Part shown: positions 45,291-58,284 of the stretch, in pieces
Layout of the letters: each line of letters opens with the position of its first letter
Position numbering within the stretch: the stretch's first letter is position 1
Program-made: the position numbers and the translations under genes
The notes under the pieces: model-generated
The model's database searches: none
What the model was told of the DNA's origin: nothing
Seen by the model: the letters and a program-made list of their open reading frames with translations, nothing else
From: Holacanthus passer
Taxonomy: Eukaryota > Chordata > Actinopteri > Pomacanthidae
Reading direction: 5' to 3'
Length of the DNA stretch: 64,000 nt
NCBI GenBank assembly: GCA_025331565.1
Contig: JAFREQ010000014.1
Coordinates: 14,976,279 to 15,040,278 of the forward strand

Positions 45291-48200
45291 ATGAAACATC
45301 TTCTTGCTCCTCTGTGTCTCCTGGGATCTCTTCTACATGCCTTGGATCAATGCACTGTACCAGCCTCAGAGTTTCAGATGGAAGGAGATTATTTGCTAGG
45401 CGGACTTTTTGATATTCATCGTGTCAATACCCCTGTTTATCATGAAAGACCAGAAGCCATCGACTGCACCAGGTGAGTTTCATAATGAATCTGAGTGGGT
45501 GCCTTCTCAAGTTGAAACTAATAAAGTGTGCCCAATTTAACAGATTATGTTTTTTTCATAAATGTCAATGAATATAACTAGTACCACATTTCTACAAAAA
45601 ACCAACTGTTTAATTATTTGCTCTCTTATCAAAGTTAAAGAACATCAAGTCTGCATTATTGACCTCAGTCCTTCTTCCATGAAATCCACTTTTAGATTTC
45701 CATCCAGCTTTCACAAACAATTATACTTGAACAGTGAAACTAATTCTGACACTCTGTCACTGTTCTTCCTCTGTTCACAGTAAACCATTCATTCTCTCAT
45801 CTTATCGGAGATTTCAGTTGATGAGATTCTCCATAGAGGAAATCAATAACTCTACCAACCTCCTGCCAAATGTATCTCTTGGCTATGAAATATTTGACCA
45901 TTGCACTGACATACAGAGTTTCACAGGAAGCTTGAAACTCATTTCTGTCAATGGCGTGATCCAACCTTGGATCGAATCACAAGACAAGAATCTGTCCAAA
46001 GTGATGGCGGTGGTTGGCATGTATACAAGCACTGAGACCTGGACTATAGCCCCACTGTTCATGTCAAATCTCATTCCTATGGTAAGTTTGCCAAGTGATG
46101 ATAACAGTTTTATATCAAGCTTTCAGCTTTTCACAATTTGTTGTCACTGAATTTCTCTGTTATCCTTTAAACAGGTCAGTTATGGAGCAACTAGTTCTGT
46201 CTTTTCAAGAAAACACGATTTCCCCTCTTTCCTACGAACAGTGCATCCTAATAAAGACGTCATAGAAGCAATTGTTAACATTGTGCTGCACTTCAACTGG
46301 CGCTGGGTTGCTTTCCTTAACGCCGATGATGATTATGGCAATGATGGACGGGAATTGTTCATAAACATGATTAAGGACACTGAGATCTGCCTGGCGTACA
46401 CCAAAGGCCTCAGTCATTACACAAAATACTCTCAAGTATTCAAACAGATAGAGGCACAGAGGATACATGTCATTATTGTTTTTGCTGCTGAATGGACTGC
46501 GGAAGCTCTCATTGATTCAGCAATACAACTCAATATCACAAACAAGGTGTGGATGGCAGGAGATGCATGGTCCTTAAACAAGAGGCTGCCCAAGGAGAAA
46601 GGAATCAAAAATATTGGAACTGTAATTGGGGTTGCTCAGCAAAAAGTGACAATACCTGGTTTCAGTGAATTTATCTACGCTTCCAAAAGCCAGAATTACT
46701 GTCAAATTGCAGAACAACAGATGTTTTGTAATCAGGTTTGCAACTGCAGTAGCCTGAGTGCAGAAGATGTCATTGCTGCAGACCCATCTTTCGCTTTCCC
46801 ACTTTATTCTGCTGTATATGCCGTCGCTCATGCCTTACACAACGCCTTGCAATGTGGAGCTGACAGATGTAGTGGCAATATTACAGTGTACCCACACATG
46901 GTAAGTGTACAAATAATTTGAGAATTTATTTCATTTATTCTCACCCTCTGATTTTTGGTCATTTACGTTTTATGATTTTCACCAGTCACACATTGAGACG
47001 GGGAGTGGGGAAGGACTCAAGCGCAAACACTCGGATTGACAAAAAATACGTCTTTTCATGAAAAGGCAAACAAAATCTCAATAAACAAAAACTCACTACA
47101 AGGTTAAGTCCAGCATAGTCCAGAATCTCAACAGAAAAGGTCCAAAGTCCAATCAAAGACAAAACTAATCCGAACACGATCAAAGCACTGATGGCAAGAG
47201 GGAAACAAGAACAGGGGAACAGAAAAGAACACAGAGGAGAAGAAGAGAAGAGGAACAATCCGACAATGGCTGAGTGGGGTGAAATGGCTTATATAGAGTC
47301 CTGATTAGTTGTTGGCTGCAGCTGGGATCACAGGTGAGTAGATGAGGTGGGAGTGGCTGGAAGGTGAGGTGAGGCAGAGGCGGGGTGAGAGGAGAAACAC
47401 CGGGACCTGAGGTGAGAAGCTATGGCAGGTGAATAGTGACAGACTGACAGAACTTAGGCAGGTAAACAATGACAGGTAACTAAGACAAAACAGCAGAGAC
47501 AAGAAACTAAGACCACGACAATGAACTAAGACAATACTACAACATGACAAGACTACTGTGACAAGACCAACAGAACTGAAAGAACTATAACAGAGACTAA
47601 GGCTGAACAGAACTAAAATGGAACTATGACAGGACACAGGTTGAAAACTAAGACATGAAAACTAAGGTAGGTTAACTAAAACAGAACTAAGGCAGGAGAA
47701 AATCTAAGGCTAAACAAAAACTACACAGAGGCCTAGCAGGCAGAACTGTGACACACATCAGATATCAGATAATAGATCTCATTTACCAATGGCTTAAAGT
47801 AGGACACATTAAATCATTTCAGTCTCAGAGATCCTTGTCAAGCCTCGTGTGACATTTCAATCTCATTAAATCTCTGTGGGGTTGAAACATTGCTGTATCA
47901 AATTTCATTTACTGGAAGCACAGCAGTGTGTGAATCTTGAGTCTAATTTCTACCGCCAGTACTGAGGTTAATCCTGCACCTGGATGTGCGCGCTCTCTAC
48001 TCTTATAATCTTATAAATATTGCCTTGGTTTCAATATCTCAGAAGAGAATTTTCAGAAATAGAAGATGTATGCAATCCATTAAACCACTTCCTAAAACCT
48101 CAAAAGCAGGTTCCTCCCTCCACGGGAATATTTTCAAAAACCTATTTAATCAACACCTCATGTGTTCATTGTGAACATATGCAAGTAATCTGAACTATGT

Positions 48201-49926
48201 ACTCGCATCAGGTTCTAGCAGAGCTGAAGAAGTCGAACTTCACACTTTTAAACCGGACTATTCAGTTTGACGAGAATGGGGACCCCAAGTATGGAGCCTA
48301 TTCCATAGTTTTCTGGAACCACACAGGTGACGCAGAGGTGGTCGGCTTTCATCATTTTCATCCATCATTCAGTTTCTTCATCAACAACAGCAAAATTCAG
48401 TGGTACACAAAGGGAGAGGTGAGTTGTTTTTTCCTACCAAGAGTTTATACATTACATGTTGATTTAAAAACACCACTTTTTCATCATTTGCTCCACCCCT
48501 CACAGTATTATCTTGCATTTACATGGACTCTTCTAAATAATTGTCTTGTACAGGTGCCTACTTCACTGTGTTCCCCAGAATGTCTTGCAGGATATGCAAA
48601 AAAGTATGATGGAATCCACCAATGCTGCTTCACTTGTGAAATTTGTCCAAATGGAACTTATGTCAACACCACAGGTAAATTATTATACATGAGTCATTTT
48701 TATGTCTAAGGTTAACAGTTTAATTTTAACAGTCAGTTCATGTTGATTGGACAGAGCTATATAAGCTTTCATTTTCACTCTGAACAATGCACACACCAAC
48801 TGAACTAGAGCAATAAATAATTGGTCTCCTCACAGCTGCCACTATGATATATCACTGGAAACTGTAAAGCAGGTTTAACATGAAGTAAAAGAGAGAACAC
48901 ACAATTAAACATCTTACACTGCTAAATGATCTCTCTTTGCCCACAGAGGATTTTTCCAAATGTTAACTTTGACAAAATGTCCTTCATTCTTAAACAGGGG
49001 ATCCCTACAAGTGCATCCGCTGTAAGGAGACAGAATGGTCTGTAGAAGGAAGTACATCATGCAATCTGCGGGTGGTGGAGTACATCCCATTCACAGACAG
49101 TGGGGCTATATTGACCATGGTCGGGGCCTGGGTCTTGGTGGGTCTCACACTCGCCATGTCTGTCCTCTTTGCCATCAACTACAACACCCCTGTTGTCAAA
49201 TCTGCTGGGGGACCAATGTGCTTCCTAATTTTAGGCTGCCTCAGTCTCTGCAGTGTTAGTGTGTTCTTTCACTTTGATAAGCCAACGATTTCCTTCTGTA
49301 TCTTAAGGTTGTTACCATTTATTTTGTTCTTCACTGTTTGTCTGGCATGTTTTGTTGTGCGCTCTTTTCAAATTGTTTGCATTTTCAAAATGGCCGTCAA
49401 GTTCCCCAAGCTCCACAGTTGGTGGATGAGATATCACGGACAATGGCTGGTCATCACGGTGGCATTTGTTACTCAGGCACTCTTACTTGCTATTGGTTAT
49501 TCTCAGAATCCGCCCAAGACCTACAATGAAACCGTTTGGTACCCAGACAAAATCATACTTGCTTGTGACATTAATCTAAAAGCAACTTCTGGTTCTGTGC
49601 TTTTACTTTTATCTTTGTGCTTCCTTTGCTTTATTTTCTCCTACATGGGAAAAGACCTCCCAAAAAATTACAATGAGGCCAAAGCAATAACCTTCTGCCT
49701 GCTCCTGCTGATCCTCACCTGGATCATCTTTGCCACTGTATACATGCTGTACCGTGGAAAGTACATCCAAACTCTTAATGCTCTGGTAGTCCTCTCCAGT
49801 CTCTACTCCTTTCTGTTGTGGTATTTCCTCCCAAAATGTTACATCATCATTTTTCAGTCCCACAAAAACACGCAGCAGTACTTTCAAGGTCTCATTCAGA
49901 ACTACACCAAAACTATTATCCAGTAG
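45291..49926 (+). CDS. Vomeronasal type-2 / OlfC receptor A (class C GPCR, 821 aa)
   Basis: Six exons: 45291-45472, 45781-46081, 46175-46900, 48212-48418, 48554-48674 and 48998-49926, all GT-AG and in frame (2466 bases). Signal peptide MKHLLAPLCLLGSLLHALDQ. The Venus-flytrap ligand domain covers about residues 21-475; it holds SYGATSS and ADDDYG, which correspond to amino-acid-binding positions of the CaSR family. The Cys-rich linker (CSPEC, CCFTCEICPNGTY) covers about 477-540. The 7TM domain is coded by the last exon and includes FPKLHSWW, NYNEAKAITF and LPKCYIII. The six-exon layout is the V2R standard. Such receptors detect amino acids and related odorants in microvillous olfactory neurons, coupling to a Go/Gi-TRPC2 pathway. 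The gene looks functional. Intron 3 carries a 0.76-kb insertion. The ligand is unknown. Confidence 0.95.
46994..47751. mobile_element. Inserted repeat in V2R A intron 3, flanked by a 7-bp duplication
   Basis: Strand-asymmetric A/G-rich sequence (many aactaaga, acagaact and gacaagac blocks) with a TATA-like tggcttatatagag at 47287. The text cacacat flanks it at 46987-46993 and 47752-47758, a plausible target-site duplication. The V2R B intron lacks it. It resembles a repeat frequent in teleosts; I cannot assign its class. Confidence 0.55.
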
Positions 49927-51270
49927 CAGCTTCCAGTAAATATGTTTGTCTACAGACAGAAAAGATGATGTGCCCCAGGCCTTCTGATTATTTGCAATGA
50001 AATGATAATAATGATGGTCAAAAAAGGTACATGGTAGTACAAAAATGGTGGTACAAATTTCAGAATTTTCTGCCACTCCATCTAGCAGATGTTGAGAACT
50101 TTTACTGGATAACTGACAACTTTGACTTGTTGAAGAAGAAAAGTCAGGGGGGCACCAAGTCATTAGGATGTATCCTCTGGGCACCATGAATATTCATACC
50201 AGACCAACACGGCCATCCATGTCTTGTCAGTCTTTCTTAAAAAAAATAAATGATTAAAAGGGCTACAGCTGGCACTAATCTGATCCACATTTCAGTTTGT
50301 CAAATACATTGATTTCTGACTAAATACAGTCAAGTAATAGTTAATTATGTTAATCTATCCTAATATATAGCCTCAGGACACTCAGTGATAATCCACATAA
50401 AGTTAATTCTGTGCTCTTCACCAATTTAGATATTTTTACGTACAGCAGTTATATTACAGTGATATTGATTCAATAAAAACAAAACTGAATGTGTGTGACT
50501 TCCTTTCTGTTTAAAGGTTTTTTTGAGGTTGCTGTAATGACTGTGACGCTGTCTAGTGAAAGACTACAGGCATGAATATAGTTGTATAACATTAGTTATT
50601 GTATTGAGATTAAAATTAAGGTGCAAGAAATCAGGGGGGGGTTTGTGCAGGTGTTGTACAGATTCAGATTTTGAGTTTGTGTGCTTGTTTGTGTACTTTG
50701 TTCAAGTAACTCATTACTCTGGAGTAATAAATAAAGGCTACTTAGCCCTAGTGTACGGTACCATTTCTCAATGTCTGTATCTATGTGTAATTTAAATAGG
50801 ACAACTTAATACAACTATTACTTAATATACAACAAATGTGAAATGAATATTGACACATCTGGCTCAGGACAACACACCAATGTAGTTATATCATAACTTT
50901 TCATAACAGTTTCCTATAAACAATTATCCATTCCTATGTCTGGCAGATAAAGAAAAAGAATATGAGATCATACATAACATAAAATATTACATATAAAATA
51001 TACAGTGATGGTCATGAGGCACTGTTTACTACTTGCAAGGTGGCCACATTAATTTGCTCTCTGCTAGTGACAGAGCATCAGTTAAGATCCAATTTTAAAA
51101 ATGGTGTATTGACAGTGTGGAATCTAAGAATGAGATGGACACATAAAGAAAGAGAATTACAGTCTTGGAAGTAAAATGTAAACATTTCATAGCAACAGCT
51201 GCTCTGCACCAGCACAAGCATATTATAAAGCAGTTACATGTGGCTCATAAAACTGTTTAATACTTCTTAT
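49927..51270 (+). other. V2R A 3' flank
   Basis: Candidate poly(A) signals AATAAA at 50245-50250 and 50472-50477. The second site (attcaataaaaacaaaactg) has a parallel after V2R B at 57854-57872, so this flank belongs to the duplicated unit. No other gene recognised. Confidence 0.5.
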
Positions 51271-51274
51271 TAGT

Positions 51275-51790
51275 TCTGTCTATCTCTCCTGCAGATGCAG
51301 ATCTCTCCATCCCTTCTTACTAAGCAGCACGAGGAGCTCTGCCCTTTCAACAATTTCATTTATGCATGCTTTTATCCAAAGCGACGTACACATACCGATG
51401 GAACAGCCATCGGGGGCAATTTGGGGTTCAGTATTTTGCCCAAGGACACTTCGACACATAGACTGCAGGGGCCAGGGATCAAACCAAGGACCTTCCAATT
51501 GGTGGACAACCGCTCTACAGCCGCTCCCTTTCATGAGGATGTTGCCGGATCTCAGACTTTCGTGAGAGTCCAGCTCATGGTCTGGGCATCTATTGCTTTC
51601 ATCAACAAAGTGATTGCAAATTATTTCCTTTCCAAAAGCCAAAGCTCAAGTCATGCAGAGCTCATTTGTAAGGGGATGTAGCAGTTTAGCATTAACCAAA
51701 GACCTGGTTGAATTAATTCATCTGCGTTTATTTGCCTGTGACCACATGTGGTCTTTCAACCTCATCTTTGTTCCATCCCCTTCATCCATA
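51275..51790 (+). pseudogene. RER1 exon 5 and intron 5 relic (copy 1), interrupted by a SINE
   Basis: Begins with tatctctcctgcagatg, identical to the RER1 exon 5 acceptor, then catcccttcttactaagcag (RER1 has catcccttcctaccaagcag) and gccctttca. After the SINE it resumes with tgaggatgttgcc, a donor-like gtgagagtccag, and RER1 intron 5 matter: ctgggcatctattgct, agtgattgcaaattat, gcagtttagcattaacc and catccatagatca. Only this part of RER1 is present, and it cannot code a protein. Confidence 0.85.
51350..51525 (-). mobile_element. tRNA-derived SINE
   Basis: Read on the minus strand, the head starts near 51520 with a tRNA-like region (TGTAGAGCGGTTGTCCACCA) and a B-box-like GGTTTGATCCC at 51485-51475. 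The tail ends towards 51350 after a gtcgctttggataaaagcatg stretch typical of fish SINEs. The 8-bp direct repeat ccctttca flanks it at 51342-51349 and 51526-51533, which is also the uninterrupted RER1 exon sequence at that point. Confidence 0.85.
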
Positions 51791-53126
51791 GATCATCTCT
51801 ACAGCAAAACTTTTATTCAATATAAAAATGTTTTATAAGACTTTTGAAACTTTGACAGGCTTGACCTATTGTTTAACAGCTTTAAGAAGTTTTAGCCATT
51901 ACAAAAAGTACAATTATGCATAATTCAGTGTTGTCTTGTGTGGTATTTCTCATCCCAGCCCAAGTGTTTGGCCTCGTTTCGCCTCCTGAGGAGAGGTTTA
52001 GGATGTGCTACATGAAAGTTGCTTTTCTATCTCTTAGGGAACTAAGTGTGATGTATTGATCTTCTGATGGTGTGGTCACTTTTGATCTGCCTGATCATAC
52101 TTTGGAGACAACTGATCCAGTTTCTGCAAAGCGTTGCAGAGTTTCAGGCATTGCCCCCTTAGAAACCTTTAGTCTTGCCATGATGTGACACTGAGAAAGC
52201 TCCTCTTTGCATAACAATTTGACTTCTGACGCCATGTTTCCCATTATCACAATGCTACTTAGCCTCCTGAGAGACCATATGATGACATTACATTTCTGCC
52301 TTTCAGACCCATGATACTTCATTTTTTAAAACTTTGACCTATTAGCCACATTTAGGGACACTGCTCACACCATCTTGTAGTGATATCACAACATTACACC
52401 GATTTCAGTGAAAATAAAATGGCGGGAATATCTGCAAAAGACTTCTACAGCAGCTCCCGAAGGAAAATAGAGAAGGGTAAAATTTATATTCAAATTTTGT
52501 GAATGAAATCAGTGTATTTATGTACAATAACATCTCTAGCTGGATATGGCATTAAAATTTAACACATTTTAGTAGCTAATAACTGCAAAGTAAAACATCC
52601 ATAAATGTTATGTACTTGTTTGAGGACATTGGGATTATGTAACGGTATTGATTTTTGCAAAAACCATTTCCTGTACAAAGACCAAGTTTAGTTATTATAC
52701 TTATTAGGTCTTACTTATCCCAAAAAGCAAGAAGAAATAAAAAATGCACACCAGACAAAAGCTGGGGTCTCAGGAGGTTAGTGAGCAATAATCTGCTGGA
52801 AACTTGAGTCAAAACCATATCTATAGCAGATGAACACTGGCAGCAACATAGGTTACTCGAACAAACCTCTAATGAGTAGATCAATTCTACAAGAGTTTCA
52901 TCTGAAAAGAAGAGTGTTTGCACCTGAGATGCTTTTTGCATTCTGATTTGTGTATCCTCCTCCAACCATTTACTGGCATGTATTTACGTACATCTGAAGT
53001 CATGCATTCCCAAGTGCATGGAAATGAACCCTGGAGGTTTGCCATTTCAAGCATCGTATTGCTTATTAAAAGTAGAGGCTAATCCAATTAGAGTTCACAT
53101 CACATTGGCAAATGGTGACAACAACA
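51791..53126. other. V2R A to V2R B spacer, right part
   Basis: AT-rich, with a Tc1-like fragment near 52095-52325 and, near 53008-53030, a weak match to the V2R 5' flank element. No other gene recognised. Confidence 0.4.
52095..52325 (-). mobile_element. Tc1/mariner-like transposase fragment (DNA-binding region)
   Basis: The minus-strand frame reads HIMARLKVSKGAMPETLQRF, then AETGSVVSKV. This matches the helix-turn-helix region of Tc1-like transposases (pattern: I-A-x-x-L-x-V-S, T-L-x-R-F-x-E-T-G-S-V). The rest of the transposase was not seen. Confidence 0.5.
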
Positions 53127-56100
53127 ATGAAATATCTTTTTGCTTCTCTGTGTCTCCTGGGATCTCTTCTACATGCCTTGGCTCAGTGCACTGTCCCAGC
53201 CTCAGAGTTTCAGCTGGAAGGAGATTATTTGCTAGGCGGACTTTTCGATATTCATCAACTCAGTTCCTCTGTTTATCATGCCAGACCAGAAGCCATCAAC
53301 TGCTCCAGGTGAGTTTCATGATGATGAGGAGTTTTACCTCAAATGTGAGGTCAATAGCTATGATTTGTTTGCTTAGTTGCTGTATAAAATTATTTTATAG
53401 CATTTTATAAATTTCTCTTTTCACAGTCAACTCTTCATTCTGCCAAGTTATCGGAGGTTTCAGTTGATGAGATTCTCTGTAGAGGAAATCAATAACTCTA
53501 CCAACCTCCTGCCAAATGTATCTCTTGGCTATGAAATATTTGACCACTGCTCAGATACACGGAGTTTCACTGGAATTTTAAAACTCATCTCATATGATGG
53601 CTTGATCCAACCCTGGCATGAATCACACAAGAATATTTCCAAATTGATGGCAGTGGTCGGCCCTTTTTCAAGTACTGATGCCATGACTGTAGCCCAACTG
53701 TTCATGGTGGATCTCGTTCCTATGGTGAGTTTGCCAAATAACAAGTTTTAACAATTTTTCAAGACAAACCAAGTGATTAAAACAGACCTTTACCAATACT
53801 TGTTATCAATTTAATTGTTATAGCTAAAATGGGTTCTAAGTTACATTTGCGAATTTATTGTCACTGAAATTAATAAAAGGTATTGAGATTTTTAAACCTT
53901 TTAAAAATTTAAACACCTTTTAACTTGTCACTGAAAATCATGACAATTTCTCTATTACTCTTTTATCAGGTCAGCTATGGAGCTGCAGCTTCTGCCTTTA
54001 CAGAAATAGTGAAATTTCCCTCTTTCATACGAACAGCGCGTTCCAATAAAGACAGCATAGAAGTGATTGTTAACATTGTGCTGCACTTCAACTGGCGCTG
54101 GGTTGCTTTCCTCTACAGTGATGATGATTATGGCAAAGATGGCATAGATGTTTTCAGGAAGAGGATTAAGGATACAGAGATTTGCCTGGCGTACACCAGA
54201 GGACTCAACGGCAATACAAATCATTCACTAATATTCAAACAGATAGAGGCACAGAAGATATACATCATTATTGTTTTCACTCCAAAACTGACTGCTGAAG
54301 CTCTCATTGATTCAGCAATACAACTCAATATCACAAACAAGGTGTGGATAGCAGCGGACACCTGGTCTTTAAACAAGAGGTTGCCCAAGGAGAAAGGAAT
54401 CAAAAATATTGGAACTGTAATTGGTCTGTCTCAGCCAGTAGTGACAATACCTGGTTTCAGTGAATTTATCTACGCTTCCAAAAGCCAGAATTACTGTCAA
54501 ACAGCAGAACAACAGATGTTTTGTAATCAGGTTTGCAACTGCAGTAGCCTGCCTGCAGAAGATATCCTTGCTGTGGACCCATCTTTCTCCTTTGCTGTTT
54601 ATTCTGCTGTATATGCCATCGCCCATGCCTTACACAACGCCTTGCAATGTGGAGCTGACAGATGTAGTGGCAATATTACAGTGTACCCACACATGGTAAG
54701 TGTTCAAATAATTAGATAATTCAGTTCATTTAACCATTTGAATTTTTTTCTCAATTATGATTATGACAAATTTAACCTGTAAAGACTACACAACTCAAAA
54801 TACTGGTTTGTCATCGTATAAATATTATGTATAACATATCATATAAAACTTTGTATCCTCAACGTACAATTTAAAGCTGATATATCCTGCCAAACATTGC
54901 CTTGGCATTAAAATATAAGGCAAGAAATTTCAGATTATGGAAACTGTACAATTTTCTAAAAGAGAAATGGGATGAAAGTCTAAAAGCAGTGACACAGCAA
55001 TTTGTCCCTCCTCAGAAATATTTAAATAATCTATTTATTAGTGTGAACTCAAAAGAAGTAATGGTCATCTGAACTTTGTGTCCTCACATCAGGTTCTAGC
55101 AGAGCTGAAGAAGTCAAACTTTACACTTTTAAACCGGAGTATTCAGTTTGATGAGAATGGGGACCCCAAGTTTGGAGCCTTTTCCATAGTTTTCTGGAAT
55201 GACAGAGGTGACGCAGAGGAGATCGGCTTTTTTCATTTTCACCCATGGGTCAATTTTTTCATCAACAACACCAAAATTCAGTGGTACACAAAGGGAGAAG
55301 TAAGTTGATTTTTTCCATAAATATGTGTGGTATATCAAGACTTCCTGCTTCACGGCAAAACAAATATCACAAATTATCAAGAAAATAAACAGATGGTGAT
55401 TGTTCATGTTGTAAATTCTGGGGTGTCCAAAGATATTACTCAGTGTCTAACAGGATGTTCACATTTTACAAATCCAGTTGAGAAATTTAAAAGCAATATA
55501 GTGGCTTCTCTCATTTGCCTCCATCCTTCACAATCCTCTCTTTTCTTCACTTACATTTTGTTTGTTACTACATAACTGTCTTGTGCAGGTGCCTACTTCA
55601 CTGTGCTCCCCAGAATGCCCTGCAGGATATGCAAAAAAGCAAAATGGAATCCACAAATGCTGCTTCAATTGTGAAATCTGTCCGAATGGAACTTATGTCA
55701 ACAGAACAGGTAAATTATCAGACATGAGGACTGGTCATTTTAGATTGGTTTTAAGCATTTTTTCAACAGTCACCTTATGTTAAGTGAACACAGCTATATA
55801 AGCTTCAATTCCCACTCTGATCAAAGAAATGACAACTAATAAAGTCTTCTGTATCACATGAACATTTTTTTCATCATGCAACACATTCCTGTCATGCTGG
55901 TTGGTTATTACTATGAAAAGTCTTAAACTTTCCTTCTGTGTAAAATAGGGGATCCCTACAAGTGCATCCGCTGTAAGGAGACAGAATGGTCGGTAGAAGG
56001 AAGTACATCATGCAATCTGCGGGTGGTGGAGTACATCCCATTCACAGACAGTGGGGCTATACTGATCACGGTCGGGGCCTGGGTCTTGGTGGGTCTCACA

Positions 56101-56877
56101 CTCGCCATGTCTGTCCTCTTTGCCATCAACTACAACACCCCTGTTGTCAAATCTGCTGGGGGACCAATGTGCTTCCTAATTTTAGGCTGCCTCAGTCTCT
56201 GCAGTGTTAGTGTGTTCTTTCACTTTGATAAGCCAACGAGTTCCTTCTGTATCTTAAGGTTGTTACCATTTATTTTGTTCTACACTGTTTGTCTGGCATG
56301 TTTTGTTGTGCGCTCTTTTCAAATTGTTTGCATTTTCAAAATGGCCGCCAAGTTCCCCAAGCTCCACAGTTGGTGGATGAGATATCACGGACAATGGCTG
56401 GTCATCACAGTGGCATTTGTTACTCAGGCACTCTTACTTGCTATTGGTTATTCTCAGAACCCGCCCAAGACCTACAATGAAACTGTTTGGTACCCAGACA
56501 AAATCATACTTGCTTGTGACACTAATCTAAAAGCAACTTCTGCTTCTGTGCTTTTACTTTTATCTTTGTGCTTCCTTTGCTTTATTTTCTCCTACATGGG
56601 AAAAGACCTCCCAAAAAATTACAATGAGGCCAAAGCAATAACCTTCTGCCTGCTCCTGCTGATCCTCACCTGGATCATCTTTGCCACTGTATACGTGCTG
56701 TACCGTGGAAAGTACATCCAAACTCTTAACGCTCTGGCGGTCCTCTCCAGTCTCTACTCCTTTCTGTTGTGGTATTTCCTCCCAAAATGTTACATCATCA
56801 TTTTTCAACCCCACAAAAACACACAGCAGTACTTTCAAGGTCTCATTCAGAATTACACTAAAACAATTAGCCAGTAG
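53127..56877 (+). CDS. Vomeronasal type-2 / OlfC receptor B (class C GPCR, 820 aa)
   Basis: Six exons: 53127-53308, 53427-53724, 53970-54695, 55093-55299, 55589-55709 and 55949-56877, all GT-AG and in frame (2463 bases). Signal peptide MKYLFASLCLLGSLLHALAQ. An in-frame ATG at 53112 would add MVTTT, but the site aligned with receptor A is preferred. The flytrap domain has SYGAAAS and SDDDYG, the Cys linker CSPEC and CCFNCEICPNGTY, and the last exon the 7TM domain with NYNEAKAITF and LPKCYIII. It is a tandem paralogue of receptor A: by hand count the 284-residue membrane part differs at about 11 positions, while exon 2 of the ligand domain differs at about 27 of 101. One codon is missing in exon 2 relative to A. 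It looks functional, with the same expected cell type and signalling as A. Confidence 0.95.
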
Positions 56878-57038
56878 CAGCTTCCAGTGAATATGTTTAT
56901 CTACAGACAGAAGAACTGATCAGGCCTTCTGCTAATAACTTTTCAGAGTAGATTGTAATTTGTCTTTTTGTGTTTTTCTTCGAGCCGTTGTAAACTAATG
57001 CTTTGTATTGTAGGTTGTTTATTTGTATGGACTATATC

Positions 57039-57044
57039 AATAAA
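57039..57044 (+). terminator. V2R B poly(A) signal
   Basis: AATAAA about 160 bases after the stop codon, in tatcaataaaaacatg. Confidence 0.55.
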
Positions 57045-57059
57045 AACATGTTCTATTGC

Positions 57060-58280
57060 TAAACTTTTGCTAAAGATTCAGATTGGTAGCCTTTATGTAT
57101 GTATATGGCTGATAACTTTAATCAGTAATTGGGAATGTTGTCTTCCTATGATTGTAACACTTATTTGGTAGAAGTCACTTTTGATGATACTGCTCAATTG
57201 TGATCATTAAAGGAGTAATTGACATTTTGGGAAATACACTTGTTTGTTTTCTTGTGGAGAGTTGGATTATATATATATCACTCTCATATGTGTCTTATAA
57301 ATACAGCTATAGCTTTTCTTTTCACACTTGGCTGATTTTTCCAGCTGTTTCTTACTGCTTCCAGTCTTTGTGCTAAATTAAGCTACTAATCTATTGTCTG
57401 TAGCCTCATACTTAAAGATGAAAGAGTGGTATTGATCTTCTCATTTAACCCAAATGTTGAACTTTTTCTTAAAAGACCAATTGAATAGCAAGTGCAATGG
57501 TATCCCTTCAAACAATTTCTGTACTGAATCATCCACACTGTTCATGTGAAATATAAATCCTCTAGTGGACAATTTAAATCTGTGCAACACTCAACACTTA
57601 TCAGTTAAAGAACACTGTCGGCTCAGAAATGTACTAAACATGATAAACAGCTGTTGTGATAACCTGTTCCTTTGCACTTGAATGAATAAAGAGAACATGT
57701 ATTTCTAATGTTGTTGGCTAATTGATTAAAACATAAAAAATTGTATGATTCAATGTACACTACACTTCAAAATCATATTAGAATATGTGCTATTCAACAG
57801 CCTCAGGACATTGAATGGTAGATGACATAAAGTTAACTCATTCCTAAAGTCAATTCAATAAAGATATAAAATTGAATGTGTGTTGGTTTTTGGGTGTAAC
57901 ACTGATCTCACTACATGATGGCAACACTTCGCTGTGATGCTGCATGCTATGCTGGATCCTTAAATATACTTGTATGGTAAGTTTCTTCACATATCAACAC
58001 AGATGTATTTATTAGCTCAGGTGTTACAGTTTAAGCCGAAAATGAGATCTTAAAATTAGGGTGCACTGGTAAAGTACAAAGTAATGATTAACTTTCCTTC
58101 TGAGTTTTATGTCTGACTGTGTAAGTTTAATGCCTTGTTTCCATAGTCCTCGGAGTTGAAATTTATTTTAGGAAAATATTATGTCAGAAGTGTGTTTGTG
58201 ACAAATAAAGGTTGATTTGATTTGGTACATGGTGTCTCTCTACTTGGTCTTTATTTATTAACTTCACTGTGTCTCAGTCA
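57060..58280. other. V2R B 3' flank
   Basis: AT-rich, no gene recognised. attcaataaagatataaaat near 57854 parallels the V2R A flank at 50470, supporting a common duplicated unit. A short (TA)n lies at 57270-57278. Confidence 0.45.
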
Positions 58281-58284
58281 GTCT

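Noticed and set aside
49609..50187. 192-codon minus-strand frame opposite V2R A exon 6
   Set aside because: Mirror of the conserved 7TM coding exon; the same shadow appears opposite V2R B at 56560-56838.
51475..51525. Possible tRNA gene (B-box-like sequence, minus strand)
   Set aside because: No complete cloverleaf; it is the tRNA-like head of a SINE with a target-site duplication.
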